Both the position numbers and the translations under genes were made by a program. Below, one piece after another: positions 1 to 5,707 of a stretch of 7,312 nucleotides of DNA (its first letter is position 1; every line of letters begins with the position of its first letter). The stretch spans positions 1 to 7,312 of the forward strand of contig JAFWCP010000447.1 in the NCBI GenBank assembly GCA_017536845.1. The letters are read 5' to 3'. Origin of the DNA: Solobacterium sp. Lineage in GTDB: Bacteria; Bacillota_I; Bacilli_A; Erysipelotrichales; Erysipelotrichaceae. A model generated the notes under the pieces. The model saw only the letters and a program-made list of their open reading frames with translations. It did no database searches and was not told the origin of the DNA.

Positions 1-1
1 A

Positions 2-70
2 TACGAGGATAAATTCTCGTCAAGGGGCAAGAGTATAAACTTCGTAAGAGTCAAAGTAATACAAGAATGA
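2..70 (+). CDS. Tail of an upstream reading frame (5' partial), ending in an ATGA overlap with essC
   Basis: The frame starting at base 2 is open from the window edge to a TGA at 68-70. Its last 22 codons end in ...VRVKVIQE. The TGA overlaps the essC ATG (67-69) as ATGA, the usual form of translational coupling, and no Shine-Dalgarno is visible before that ATG, which fits coupling. The stretch is AT-rich compared with the gene that follows. The alternative is that this is not a separate gene: the first codons could be the true 5' part of essC, displaced by a one-base frameshift near 11-13. The tail is too short to assign a family. Confidence 0.3.
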   Translation, partial: YEDKFSSRGKSINFVRVKVIQE

Positions 71-3000
71 TATGGCTGCCGTTTCATTCCTCATTGACCA
101 TCGGCAGTTCCGTCGATGATGACATCCAGATCCGCTCGGCCCATTTCCTGAGTGCCTCCATCCGCATTGATCCCAAAAAAAAGACAGTATACAGCGACCA
201 CCTGTTTGCGGCAATAAACGGCAGGGCGGTGCACCAGATATGTACGTATCAGGAAGGGGATATCCTGACCTGCATCAACCTGCGGCTGGTCTTCGGACCG
301 GGTTTCCTGATGGTCAGCCGGTGTGCAAACATCAACCTTCCCGAAAAGGAGAAAACCGCCGATCCGCCGTTTCATCCGGTCAAAGCACCTGTGCCTTTGA
401 CCCGCTGCATCCGCCCGCTGCCGCAGCTGGCAAGGGAAAAGGAAATCATCCTGGCCGATCCGGGATATGTTCCAAAAGAGAGTGAACGTCCTGTACTGTA
501 TGCCATCGGGCCGACGATCATGATGTCGCTGGCAACGCTTCTCTTTGGCCTGCTGTCCGGGTATCGCGGCTATATGAACGGACGCAGCCTGTACGAGCAG
601 GTGCCCATGGTGCTGCTGCCGGCCGTCATGCTGGTATCGGCATTGCTATGGACGCCTTTGTCCAGACGCTTTGAAGCAAGGCGGAAGAAACAGGAAACAG
701 AAAAGGTTCATGAACTGTTTCAGGAAGCCTGCCGCAAAGGGGAAGAAGAGATGGACAGGTTCTATCATGACTATCTCGAAAAAGCCACGCTTCTTTATCC
801 AAAGGCAGAAGCACTCATGGCGGCAGCGGAAATCATCCAGCGCCGCGGCGACATCAGCTTTGCGGCCGGCACCGTCCCTCACGCAGTCAGTTTTCAGATC
901 AGGCATAATGTCAGAGCCGGCCAGGACGGCGTCATTGACAGCAGCCTGAAGCATATACAGGCCCAGGCGGACAAAGAACGACCGGGCCCATTCATCATAA
1001 ACATGCAGACCTGGCACAGGGTCAGGATCATCGGCTCAGACGACCAGATGCGCTATGTGATTGCCTCTCTGGCGGCAGCCTATGACCCCAAAGAACTTGC
1101 CTTTGTGCTCATCTGCACGCCAGCCTTCCATGCCGCAGAACCATGGCTCAGCAATATCGCCAATGCCGTAAGCGAACATTGCCGGTACCTGGTCTTTGAC
1201 GAAGAGGATTACCGCCGGATTGAGCCGTATCTCAGGACGGAGAGCAGGAAAGTCCTGCTGGTCCGCATCAACGGCATGCCGGTATCTGAGGACTGCCCTT
1301 ACCCTCAGCTCTCTTTCGTCAACGATGCGTCTGCAGTCGATCTCAGCATCAGCTGCTATGACGGCATCGCGATGGACTTTGCCGGTCACCGCGAATTTCC
1401 GATTGATCTGGCGGATGTACCGTTTGACGCGGAAGCTTTTCTGGCCCGGATCGGGCCGGTCATCCTGCCATCGGATGAAAAGGATATCACCTTCCTTTCC
1501 ATGTACGGCTGCCGGCGGGCTGAAGACCTCAACATTTCTCTGCAGTGGGAATCCGGCAATGCCAATGACGGCCTGAAAGCTCTGGTCGGGATCGATGAAC
1601 ACGATATGCCGCTGTATCTCGACCTGAACGAAAAAGGCCATGGCCCGCACGGCCTGATCGCCGGGACGACCGGTTCGGGCAAAAGCGAATTCATCATCAC
1701 GCTTCTGTTATCCCTGGCGGTGCATTACAGCCCCCGGGAAGTGCGGTTCATCCTGATTGATTTTAAAGGCGGCAGCGTCGCTTCCGCCTTTGAAACAAAG
1801 AAGATCCGGCTGCCGCACATCATCACGTCCTTAAGCAACCTGGACGCCGATGCGTGCAGCCGGGCATTGGTCTACTTTGAAAGCGAATGCCGGCGGCGGC
1901 AGATGCTGATGAAGAAACTGACAGCCATATCAGGAAGGCCGATCATGAACCTGACCGATTACCGCAATGCCTTAAGGCCTGAGCATGATCTGCCGTATGT
2001 CGCCGACCTGCTCATCGTCGCCGATGAGTTCGCCGAACTGAAGCGGCTGCGGCCGGATTTCCTTGACCAGCTGATTGCCATTGCCCGGGTCGGCCGCAGC
2101 CTAGGCTTCCACCTGCTGCTGTCGACCCAGAAACCGGGCGGCGTCGTTTCCGAGCAGATCTGGGCCAACAGCCGCTTCAAGGTATGCATGAAAGTATCTG
2201 AAAAAGCGGATTCCATGGAAATGCTGCACAGTGACGAAGCCATGGCCATCCAGAAGGCCGGTGAATTCCGGCTCCTGTATGACGGCATCCTGCTGAAAGG
2301 ACGCTCCGGCTACGCCAATGCCCGCTGCAGCGGCGACAGCCTGACCGTACGGATTCTTGACCATCAGCTGCGAACCGTTCGTTCAGCGTCCGATAACCCG
2401 GAGACACGAGAGCCCGAGATTTCCGCTGTCCTGCGCGAAATCGCCCGGCAGCACGTGAAAACCGAGCGCTGCGGCTGGCTCAGCGAGCTGGCAGCGGTAT
2501 CCGCGGCAAGGATGGAACGTTTCCCAGGCATCACCGTCGGCATGACAGATGACTATTACAGAGGCGTCTACCGGCCGTACACATTCTCCGATGCAGGGCT
2601 CAGAACCGCAGTCTTCTCACCGCTGCGGAAGCCGAAAGAGCATTTTTTCCTGGCTCTGGCCGATGCCCTGCTTACCAAGGCAGCCTTCGACGATGAAGTA
2701 TACGTCATTGATGACCTGCGCCTGCCGCTGTTTCGGGAAATGGTCTCTTCCCACAGTATCATCGACGTTCTTGGGGAAGGGGACCAGGAAAAGCTTGCAC
2801 AGCTGGAAGCACGCATCGACAGCCGCCAGGAGGAAAAGGCGGGTGACTGCTGGATCCTGATCACTGACCTTGCCGCTTTTGCGGAAAGTGAACAGGGCAG
2901 GCAGCTGCTGCGCCGCTGGCTGGGCAGGGCCGAACTGCTGCAGATCCACCTTGTGATTGCTGCCGACAACAATTCTGCCTTCCATTACCGCGATCTGGCC

Positions 3001-3645
3001 CTTCTGGACCGTCTGATCCCGCTGTACGGAACTTCTCCTCAGGAAATCCGCCAGCTGTTCCATACTTCCGAAAAGGTCGTCCTGACAAATGAAAACGGCG
3101 GGGCGGTCCTGGAAGACCACATCCTGCCGGTCTGCTTTGCGGACGTCCCTGATGACATCCTGCGCCGTGACATCCGGGAAAACCGGTTCCGCCTGGGCCC
3201 GAAGAAATGGCATCTGCCGTGCATGCCGGAGATCGTTTCGGCTTCGGCCTGTCCTGGTGAAGGCCTGGCCCTGGGCATTGCCGCCAAAGACTACCGCTGG
3301 GTCATCAAGGATGAGAAGGAGAACCTCATCATCACCGCCGAATTCGAGGACGAACTCACCGGGCTGAGGTTCTACTGCCGCAACCACCATGCCGATGCGC
3401 TCTGGCGCCCGGATCTGAAAATGGCGGAAGGCGGGGAAAACCACCGGATCCGTTTCTGCCTGCTGGAAGACCTGCAGAGCACAAGCGCGGCAAAGATCCT
3501 GAAAGACTACACCGTGCTGTTTGTCGGCACCGGCTTCAACAGCCAGTACTTTTTCCGCAGCAATGTGCGCCGCATCAGTGAAAAAGAAGGCGTGCTGTTC
3601 CGGAAAGGGAAGGGGGAGGTGATCCGCATTGTCGAACAGGAATGA
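67..3645 (+). CDS. essC: EssC/YukBA-type FtsK/SpoIIIE ATPase of the type VIIb secretion system, N-terminally short
   Basis: This is the membrane motor of the Firmicute type VII (WXG100) secretion system, which uses ATP to move substrates across the cytoplasmic membrane. Residues about 9-85 form an FHA-like domain (LTIGSS, DDDIQI, NG). Two membrane segments lie near 144-165 and 180-198, followed by a charged coiled-coil-like stretch. The first ATPase module (about 505-770) is intact: Walker A GTTGSGKS at 533-540 (Lys539), LIDFKGG at 563-569, Walker B ending in Asp653-Glu654 (VADEFAEL) and STQKPGG from 686. The second module keeps a Walker-B-like strand (LITD, Asp934) but has lost its P-loop: the expected place, about 850-860, reads FSPLRKPKEHF. 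The third module (about 1067-1192) is reduced to roughly 125 residues without a P-loop. Known EssC proteins are near 1,480 residues; this one has 1,192. The ATG at 67 lacks a Shine-Dalgarno, and the same frame is open back to 13, so the start is uncertain. Confidence 0.92.
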   Translation: MIWLPFHSSLTIGSSVDDDIQIRSAHFLSASIRIDPKKKTVYSDHLFAAINGRAVHQICTYQEGDILTCINLRLVFGPGFLMVSRCANINLPEKEKTADPPFHPVKAPVPLTRCIRPLPQLAREKEIILADPGYVPKESERPVLYAIGPTIMMSLATLLFGLLSGYRGYMNGRSLYEQVPMVLLPAVMLVSALLWTPLSRRFEARRKKQETEKVHELFQEACRKGEEEMDRFYHDYLEKATLLYPKAEALMAAAEIIQRRGDISFAAGTVPHAVSFQIRHNVRAGQDGVIDSSLKHIQAQADKERPGPFIINMQTWHRVRIIGSDDQMRYVIASLAAAYDPKELAFVLICTPAFHAAEPWLSNIANAVSEHCRYLVFDEEDYRRIEPYLRTESRKVLLVRINGMPVSEDCPYPQLSFVNDASAVDLSISCYDGIAMDFAGHREFPIDLADVPFDAEAFLARIGPVILPSDEKDITFLSMYGCRRAEDLNISLQWESGNANDGLKALVGIDEHDMPLYLDLNEKGHGPHGLIAGTTGSGKSEFIITLLLSLAVHYSPREVRFILIDFKGGSVASAFETKKIRLPHIITSLSNLDADACSRALVYFESECRRRQMLMKKLTAISGRPIMNLTDYRNALRPEHDLPYVADLLIVADEFAELKRLRPDFLDQLIAIARVGRSLGFHLLLSTQKPGGVVSEQIWANSRFKVCMKVSEKADSMEMLHSDEAMAIQKAGEFRLLYDGILLKGRSGYANARCSGDSLTVRILDHQLRTVRSASDNPETREPEISAVLREIARQHVKTERCGWLSELAAVSAARMERFPGITVGMTDDYYRGVYRPYTFSDAGLRTAVFSPLRKPKEHFFLALADALLTKAAFDDEVYVIDDLRLPLFREMVSSHSIIDVLGEGDQEKLAQLEARIDSRQEEKAGDCWILITDLAAFAESEQGRQLLRRWLGRAELLQIHLVIAADNNSAFHYRDLALLDRLIPLYGTSPQEIRQLFHTSEKVVLTNENGGAVLEDHILPVCFADVPDDILRRDIRENRFRLGPKKWHLPCMPEIVSASACPGEGLALGIAAKDYRWVIKDEKENLIITAEFEDELTGLRFYCRNHHADALWRPDLKMAEGGENHRIRFCLLEDLQSTSAAKILKDYTVLFVGTGFNSQYFFRSNVRRISEKEGVLFRKGKGEVIRIVEQE
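3614..3623 (+). promoter_or_regulatory. Strong Shine-Dalgarno that fixes the TTG start of esaB
   Basis: GGGAGGTGAT matches the 16S anti-Shine-Dalgarno almost end to end. The GGGAGG core sits 9 nt before the TTG at 3629-3631. No ATG or GTG lies at a suitable distance in that frame, so the site decides for a TTG start. It lies inside the last codons of essC. Confidence 0.8.
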
Positions 3646-3892
3646 AGAACTGCTTATCTATCTGCGGATTGCCGTCATCGGCCAGACCTACGCCATCGCC
3701 GTGACGCCCGCCGCTTCGTTTCGGAAGCTGCTGCGGATCTTCTTCAACGAGATCCGCGCCGATCTCAGGCACCTGTATCTTCCCGACGGAGAAGAGAAAA
3801 TCATTGAAAAACATACCGGCATGGTATGTGACCCGCTTGTCTCCCTGCGCACGCTGGGCGTAAAAAGCGGGATGACATTTCTGATCTTCTGA
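3629..3892 (+). CDS. esaB: EsaB/YukD-type ubiquitin-like protein of the type VII secretion locus
   Basis: A small cytosolic protein of 87 residues that I assign to the YukD/EsaB family (beta-grasp, ubiquitin-like fold), a regular T7SSb accessory and regulator without catalytic activity. Support: the length is close to the usual 80 or so; a first beta-strand pattern (LLIYLRIAVIG) is followed by a helix (FRKLLRIFFNEI); and the C-terminal pattern SLRTLGVKSGMTFLIF matches the family ending L..LGI..GD.L.I. It starts at TTG 17 nt inside essC, so the two genes are almost certainly co-translated. In B. subtilis yukD precedes the ATPase gene; here it follows. Sequence conservation in this family is weak, so the call leans on context as well as pattern. 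Confidence 0.85.
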   Translation: MSNRNEELLIYLRIAVIGQTYAIAVTPAASFRKLLRIFFNEIRADLRHLYLPDGEEKIIEKHTGMVCDPLVSLRTLGVKSGMTFLIF

Positions 3893-3906
3893 ACAAAGAT
3901 CATCAC

Positions 3907-3987
3907 AACGTGCACAGAACAGGGCTGTCGTCATAAAGCCGGTTCTGTCGGAAGGAGACGGCAGATCCTTCTGTCCGCGCACGTTTT
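3907..3987 (+). ncRNA. Candidate three-way-junction RNA just downstream of esaB
   Basis: Three helices abut one another. P1 pairs 3907-3913 (AACGTGC) with 3979-3985 (GCACGTT). P2 starts at the next base: 3914-3920 (ACAGAAC) with 3942-3948 (GTTCTGT), extended inside by GGCT 3923-3926 / AGCC 3937-3940 around a 10-nt loop. P3 starts at the base after P2: 3949-3956 with 3966-3973, 8 pairs including G3950.T3972, around a 9-nt loop. Only TCCGC (3974-3978) separates P3 from P1. A TTTT run (3984-3987) ends the fold. The G.T pair would be a C-A mismatch on the other strand, favouring + strand RNA. It could be a 3' UTR element of the essC-esaB mRNA, an unusual terminator, or the first domain of a longer RNA. 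I do not recognise a known class. Confidence 0.35.
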
Positions 3988-3988
3988 C

Positions 3989-4042
3989 CGGCCATGCATG
4001 CCGCCGGGTTCCGATTTCGTGCAGAAGAACCCGGAATGGCCG
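3989..4042 (+). repeat. Two-tier stem-loop
   Basis: Outer arms CGGCCAT (3989-3995) and ATGGCCG (4036-4042) are perfect over 7 bp. Inner arms CCGGGTT (4004-4010) and AACCCGG (4028-4034) are also perfect over 7 bp, around a 17-nt loop. The tiers are joined by an asymmetric bulge (8 nt on the left, 1 nt on the right). It begins one base after the TTTT run of the preceding fold. Confidence 0.5.
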
Positions 4043-4053
4043 CGCATTCCTGA

Positions 4054-4078
4054 CTGACGGCATTGTCCACAACGTCAG
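4054..4078 (+). repeat. Stem-loop with a 3-nt bulge
   Basis: CTGACG (4054-4059) pairs with CGTCAG (4073-4078). Inside, TTG (4063-4065) pairs with CAA (4070-4072) around the tetraloop TCCA, with GCA bulged on the 5' side. It continues the chain of helices after 4042. Confidence 0.4.
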
Positions 4079-4104
4079 CCAGCAAAGGTTTTCAAGTTCA
4101 ATCA

Positions 4105-4150
4105 CCATTCCCATACCGGCAGCCGGCGCACAAGGCCAAGGCATGGGTGG
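4105..4150 (+). repeat. Bulged stem enclosing a small GC hairpin
   Basis: CCA (4105-4107) plus CCCAT (4110-4114) pair with ATGGG (4143-4147) plus TGG (4148-4150), leaving two T residues bulged. The enclosed part holds CCGG (4116-4119) / CCGG (4123-4126) with a 3-nt loop. Taken alone it is weak; it counts mainly as part of the chain of helices. Confidence 0.25.
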
Positions 4151-4246
4151 CGCAGCCGATTCAGTTTCTGCAGTATTCCTTCCTTCTGCACTGCAGCTGT
4201 TTCGGCCGTCGGAAAGCATGAATCACATCCAGTTTCTCAGGCTGCA

Positions 4247-4282
4247 CCGGCGGGATTGCCGACCATCGGGAATTCCCGCCGG
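4247..4282 (+). repeat. 9-bp perfect stem with a nested hairpin
   Basis: CCGGCGGGA (4247-4255) pairs with TCCCGCCGG (4274-4282). The 18-nt loop contains its own small hairpin, CCGA (4259-4262) / TCGG (4266-4269) with a 3-nt loop. No T-run follows, so this is not an intrinsic terminator on the + strand. Confidence 0.55.
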
Positions 4283-4316
4283 CACCGCAGCCACTCCATG
4301 GCCATTCGATACTTTC

Positions 4317-4341
4317 CTGCGGATACCGCCAATGTCCGCAG
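4317..4341 (+). repeat. 7-bp perfect stem-loop
   Basis: CTGCGGA (4317-4323) pairs with TCCGCAG (4335-4341) around an 11-nt loop. It is separated by AAAAG from the next, stronger hairpin (4347-4370), so the two form a tandem pair. Confidence 0.4.
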
Positions 4342-4370
4342 AAAAGTCCCGGCAGGTCTTTCTGCCGGGA
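4342..4370 (-). terminator. Possible intrinsic terminator for minus-strand transcripts
   Basis: TCCCGGCAG (4347-4355) and CTGCCGGGA (4362-4370) form a perfect 9-bp GC-rich stem with a 6-nt loop. Read on the minus strand, the stem is followed by C and then TTTT (complement of 4342-4345), a short but correctly placed U-tract. On the + strand no T-run follows. It would stop transcripts coming from the radical SAM gene, giving them a 3' tail of nearly 500 nt. The U-tract is weak, so the hairpin may be just one element of the structured region. Confidence 0.35.
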
Positions 4371-4431
4371 TGCTAAGACGGGCGCTGCCTTGATCCGTGT
4401 TTTTATCCGTCCGCACGCTTCAAAAACAGCT

Positions 4432-4446
4432 GTCCGCCAGGCGGAC
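4432..4446. repeat. Tight 6-bp hairpin beside a T-run on the minus strand
   Basis: GTCCGC (4432-4437) and GCGGAC (4441-4446) pair around CAG. On the minus strand the stem is followed by AGCTG and then five T residues (complement of 4422-4426). The 5-nt gap before the T-run makes it a poor intrinsic terminator, though it could be a second, weaker stop for leftward transcripts. Confidence 0.3.
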
Positions 4447-4475
4447 GCGCACGTGTTTTCTGCTCCTTAACGTCA

Positions 4476-4597
4476 ACATGGCGCCGGCTGATCCTGTTTC
4501 AGGTGCTGGCATTGCTGAAGAAATCTATGCTGAACTCCTTTCCAGATCCTTGAAACATTCATTGCCGGCAGCGCTGTATGCAAAGCCGGCGCCATGT
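4476..4597 (+). repeat. 14-bp perfect inverted repeat closing a 122-nt domain
   Basis: ACATGGCGCCGGCT (4476-4489) is the exact reverse complement of AGCCGGCGCCATGT (4584-4597), 94 nt apart. Inside, TGCTGGCA (4504-4511) pairs with TGCCGGCA (4563-4570) over 8 bp with one T.G wobble (4507/4567), nested correctly under the outer helix. A small CCTG-TTT-CAGG hairpin (4493-4503) sits in the internal loop. The wobble favours a + strand RNA domain. Terminal inverted repeats of a small mobile element are the alternative, but the flanking bases show no target duplication. Confidence 0.5.
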
Positions 4598-4618
4598 GTC
4601 CGCCTTTTCAGAAATGTC

Positions 4619-4648
4619 GATCCCTGCTTCCTTGCTGCAGCAGGGATC
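4619..4648. repeat. 10-bp perfect stem-loop
   Basis: GATCCCTGCT (4619-4628) pairs with AGCAGGGATC (4639-4648) around a 10-nt loop. There is no T-run on either side, so it is not an intrinsic terminator. It is the last strong stem before the radical SAM gene and is followed by the short palindromes CCTGCAGG (4648-4655) and AAAGGCCTTT (4663-4672). Confidence 0.5.
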
Positions 4649-4838
4649 CTGCAGGTACAGAAAAAGGCCTTTCCCACCGCGAAGCGACGGCGAAAAGCCG
4701 GTCTGTCCTTTCATGAACGATTCCGTTCCGTACCGGTCAAAGACGTGCTTACCGCGTGATCGAAGCATTGACGCATCAGGCAGCATACACCCATCTTCCT
4801 TACCCACAGCCAATGATACATTTCCCGCAAAGTCATCC

Positions 4839-4850
4839 CTGATGCATCAG
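4839..4850. repeat. 12-bp palindrome across the radical SAM stop codon
   Basis: CTGATGCATCAG is a perfect palindrome overlapping the stop codon (TCA at 4847-4849 on the + strand). Another GCATCAG occurs near 4772-4778. No role can be read from the sequence. Confidence 0.4.
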
Positions 4851-5665
4851 CTGTCAAACCGCATACGGAACTGACATCGGCGGCACAGGGATTCCGTGAT
4901 CTTCCCTGAGCGGAATCCCTTGACAAGCCGCATATACCTTTCACACTTCAGAAGGCTGGCAAGATCTGTTTCATGCAGACTGCCGAGGTTGATGGTCCCT
5001 TCCGCATCCAGACAGCAGGGGACAAGAGTACCGTCGCTTAAGACCGCCATCTGTTCGATGCCGCCCAGGCAGCGGCCGCTTTCAGCAATCTCATCGAGCT
5101 TCTCATCCGGCCAGACAAAGGCATTGCCGAAGGAGATATAGACATTTTCAGCAATCTTCAGACTGTTCAGACGGCTTGTCCGTATCGCTTCACCATCCCC
5201 GCCAAGCTGTTTCAGAACTTCTGCAGGCACTTCGTCAGAGCGCCAAAACCGGATGTCAAGATACACGGATTCTTTTTTCCTGATGATATCAATGTACCGT
5301 TCCGTCTGAGCCAGCGTCCTGGCGGCATCGGCCTGAAAAGGCAGCGACTGCAGGGAGATGGACAGCCGCCTGAGGCTGGGATGGACGGTCAGGTCGTCAT
5401 AGCGGTCCAGCAGGCTGCCGTTGGTGACAAGCTGCACCTTCATGTCAGAATGGTCGCAGGCAGAAAGGATCTCTTCAAACTGCGGGTGCAGGAGCGGTTC
5501 GCCCAGCACATGCAGGTAAATATACCTGGTATAGGGCTTCACCTGGTGGAGGATGGATGTAAATTCGGCAATTGTCATATCCTGCAGAGGCCGGTGATGA
5601 AAATGACAGAAGGAACAGCGCAGATTGCAGCGGTTTGTGATTTCAATGTAAAAACGTTTCAGCAT
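4847..5665 (-). CDS. Radical SAM protein with a Twitch/SPASM-like C-terminal cysteine cluster, substrate unknown
   Basis: A 272-residue radical SAM enzyme expected to cleave S-adenosylmethionine at a [4Fe-4S] cluster. The cluster motif CNLRCSFC (Cys13, Cys17, Cys20) follows the typical start FYIEITNRCN, and the SAM-binding GEP motif is at 55-57 (HVLGEPLLHP). The C-terminal part carries Cys199, Cys217, Cys218, Cys261 and Cys264 (CRRC). This is enough for one auxiliary cluster of the Twitch type, but short of the seven cysteines of a full SPASM domain. The ATG is supported by GGAAAGG ending 8 nt upstream. The gene is divergent from truB across 71 nt and shares a symmetric promoter with it. No precursor peptide, maturase partner or PqqD-like domain is visible. 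A peptide- or RNA-modifying role are both possible, and neither is supported here. Confidence 0.9.
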   Translation of the reverse strand: MLKRFYIEITNRCNLRCSFCHFHHRPLQDMTIAEFTSILHQVKPYTRYIYLHVLGEPLLHPQFEEILSACDHSDMKVQLVTNGSLLDRYDDLTVHPSLRRLSISLQSLPFQADAARTLAQTERYIDIIRKKESVYLDIRFWRSDEVPAEVLKQLGGDGEAIRTSRLNSLKIAENVYISFGNAFVWPDEKLDEIAESGRCLGGIEQMAVLSDGTLVPCCLDAEGTINLGSLHETDLASLLKCERYMRLVKGFRSGKITESLCRRCQFRMRFDS

Positions 5666-5698
5666 GGCCTCTACCTTTCCGTAAATTCAGTTTTGAGA

Positions 5699-5707
5699 AT
5701 TATAGCA
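5699..5707 (-). promoter_or_regulatory. Extended -10 promoter of the radical SAM gene
   Basis: Read on the minus strand this is TGCTATAAT, a perfect extended -10 (TGN plus TATAAT). Transcription should start near 5692, giving a leader of about 27 nt that contains the ribosome binding site before the ATG at 5665. No good -35 is present at 16-18 bp (CCGTAT at 17), which is common for extended -10 promoters. Confidence 0.65.

Larger units (their letters stand above)
3893..4846. other. 954-nt convergent intergenic region without a supported gene, rich in stem-loops
   Basis: The region lies between the 3' ends of esaB (+) and the radical SAM gene (-). Short open frames occur on both strands, but none has a Shine-Dalgarno, a recognisable motif or protein-like composition. 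The sequence is instead dense in inverted repeats: 3907-3985 (three-way junction), 3989-4042, 4054-4078, 4105-4150, 4168-4196 (CTGCAGT/ACTGCAG), 4247-4282, 4317-4341, 4347-4370, 4432-4446 (GTCCGC/GCGGAC), 4476-4597 and 4619-4648. I found no tRNA, rRNA, CRISPR repeats, transposase fragment or clear promoter. A structured non-coding RNA on the + strand, or several, is the reading that best explains the pattern; a decayed sequence is the alternative. Confidence 0.7.

Noticed and set aside
3575..4219. Minus-strand open frame of 214 codons overlapping the end of essC and all of esaB
   Set aside because: It is antisense to two supported genes, has no ribosome binding site and no recognisable motif; it arises from the open reverse frame of GC-rich coding DNA plus structured spacer.
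4143..4376. Plus-strand open frame of 77 codons in the intergenic region
   Set aside because: No Shine-Dalgarno, no known motif, and it runs through several perfect hairpins (4168-4196, 4247-4282, 4317-4370), which fits a structured RNA better than a protein.
4378..4404. Plus-strand terminator before GTTTTT (ACGGG / TCCGT stem)
   Set aside because: The stem is only 5 bp with a wobble and an 11-nt loop; too weak to call.
4476..4597. Small insertion element with terminal inverted repeats
   Set aside because: No target-site duplication in the flanking bases, no transposase, and a nested RNA-type helix inside; not excluded, but not annotated as mobile.
4397..4759. Plus-strand GTG-initiated open frame of 120 codons
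   Set aside because: The start has no ribosome binding site, the composition is unlike a folded protein (Arg/Lys/Cys-rich, no motif), and it spans the 14-bp inverted repeat and the 10-bp hairpin.
4559..4813. Minus-strand TTG-initiated frame of 84 codons downstream of the radical SAM gene
   Set aside because: No ribosome binding site and no family resemblance; half of it is hairpin arms. Same orientation as the radical SAM gene is the only support.
4711..4836. Minus-strand 41-codon peptide with a CC pair and a further Cys, 10 nt after the radical SAM stop; considered as a modified-peptide precursor
   Set aside because: The AGGG before its ATG is too close to act as a Shine-Dalgarno, there is no leader/core organisation, and the enzyme lacks a peptide-recognition domain. 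Worth a glance only if homologues keep it.
4920..4938. TTGACA followed by TATACC inside the radical SAM gene as a plus-strand promoter
   Set aside because: The spacer is only about 7 bp, far below the 16-18 bp needed.
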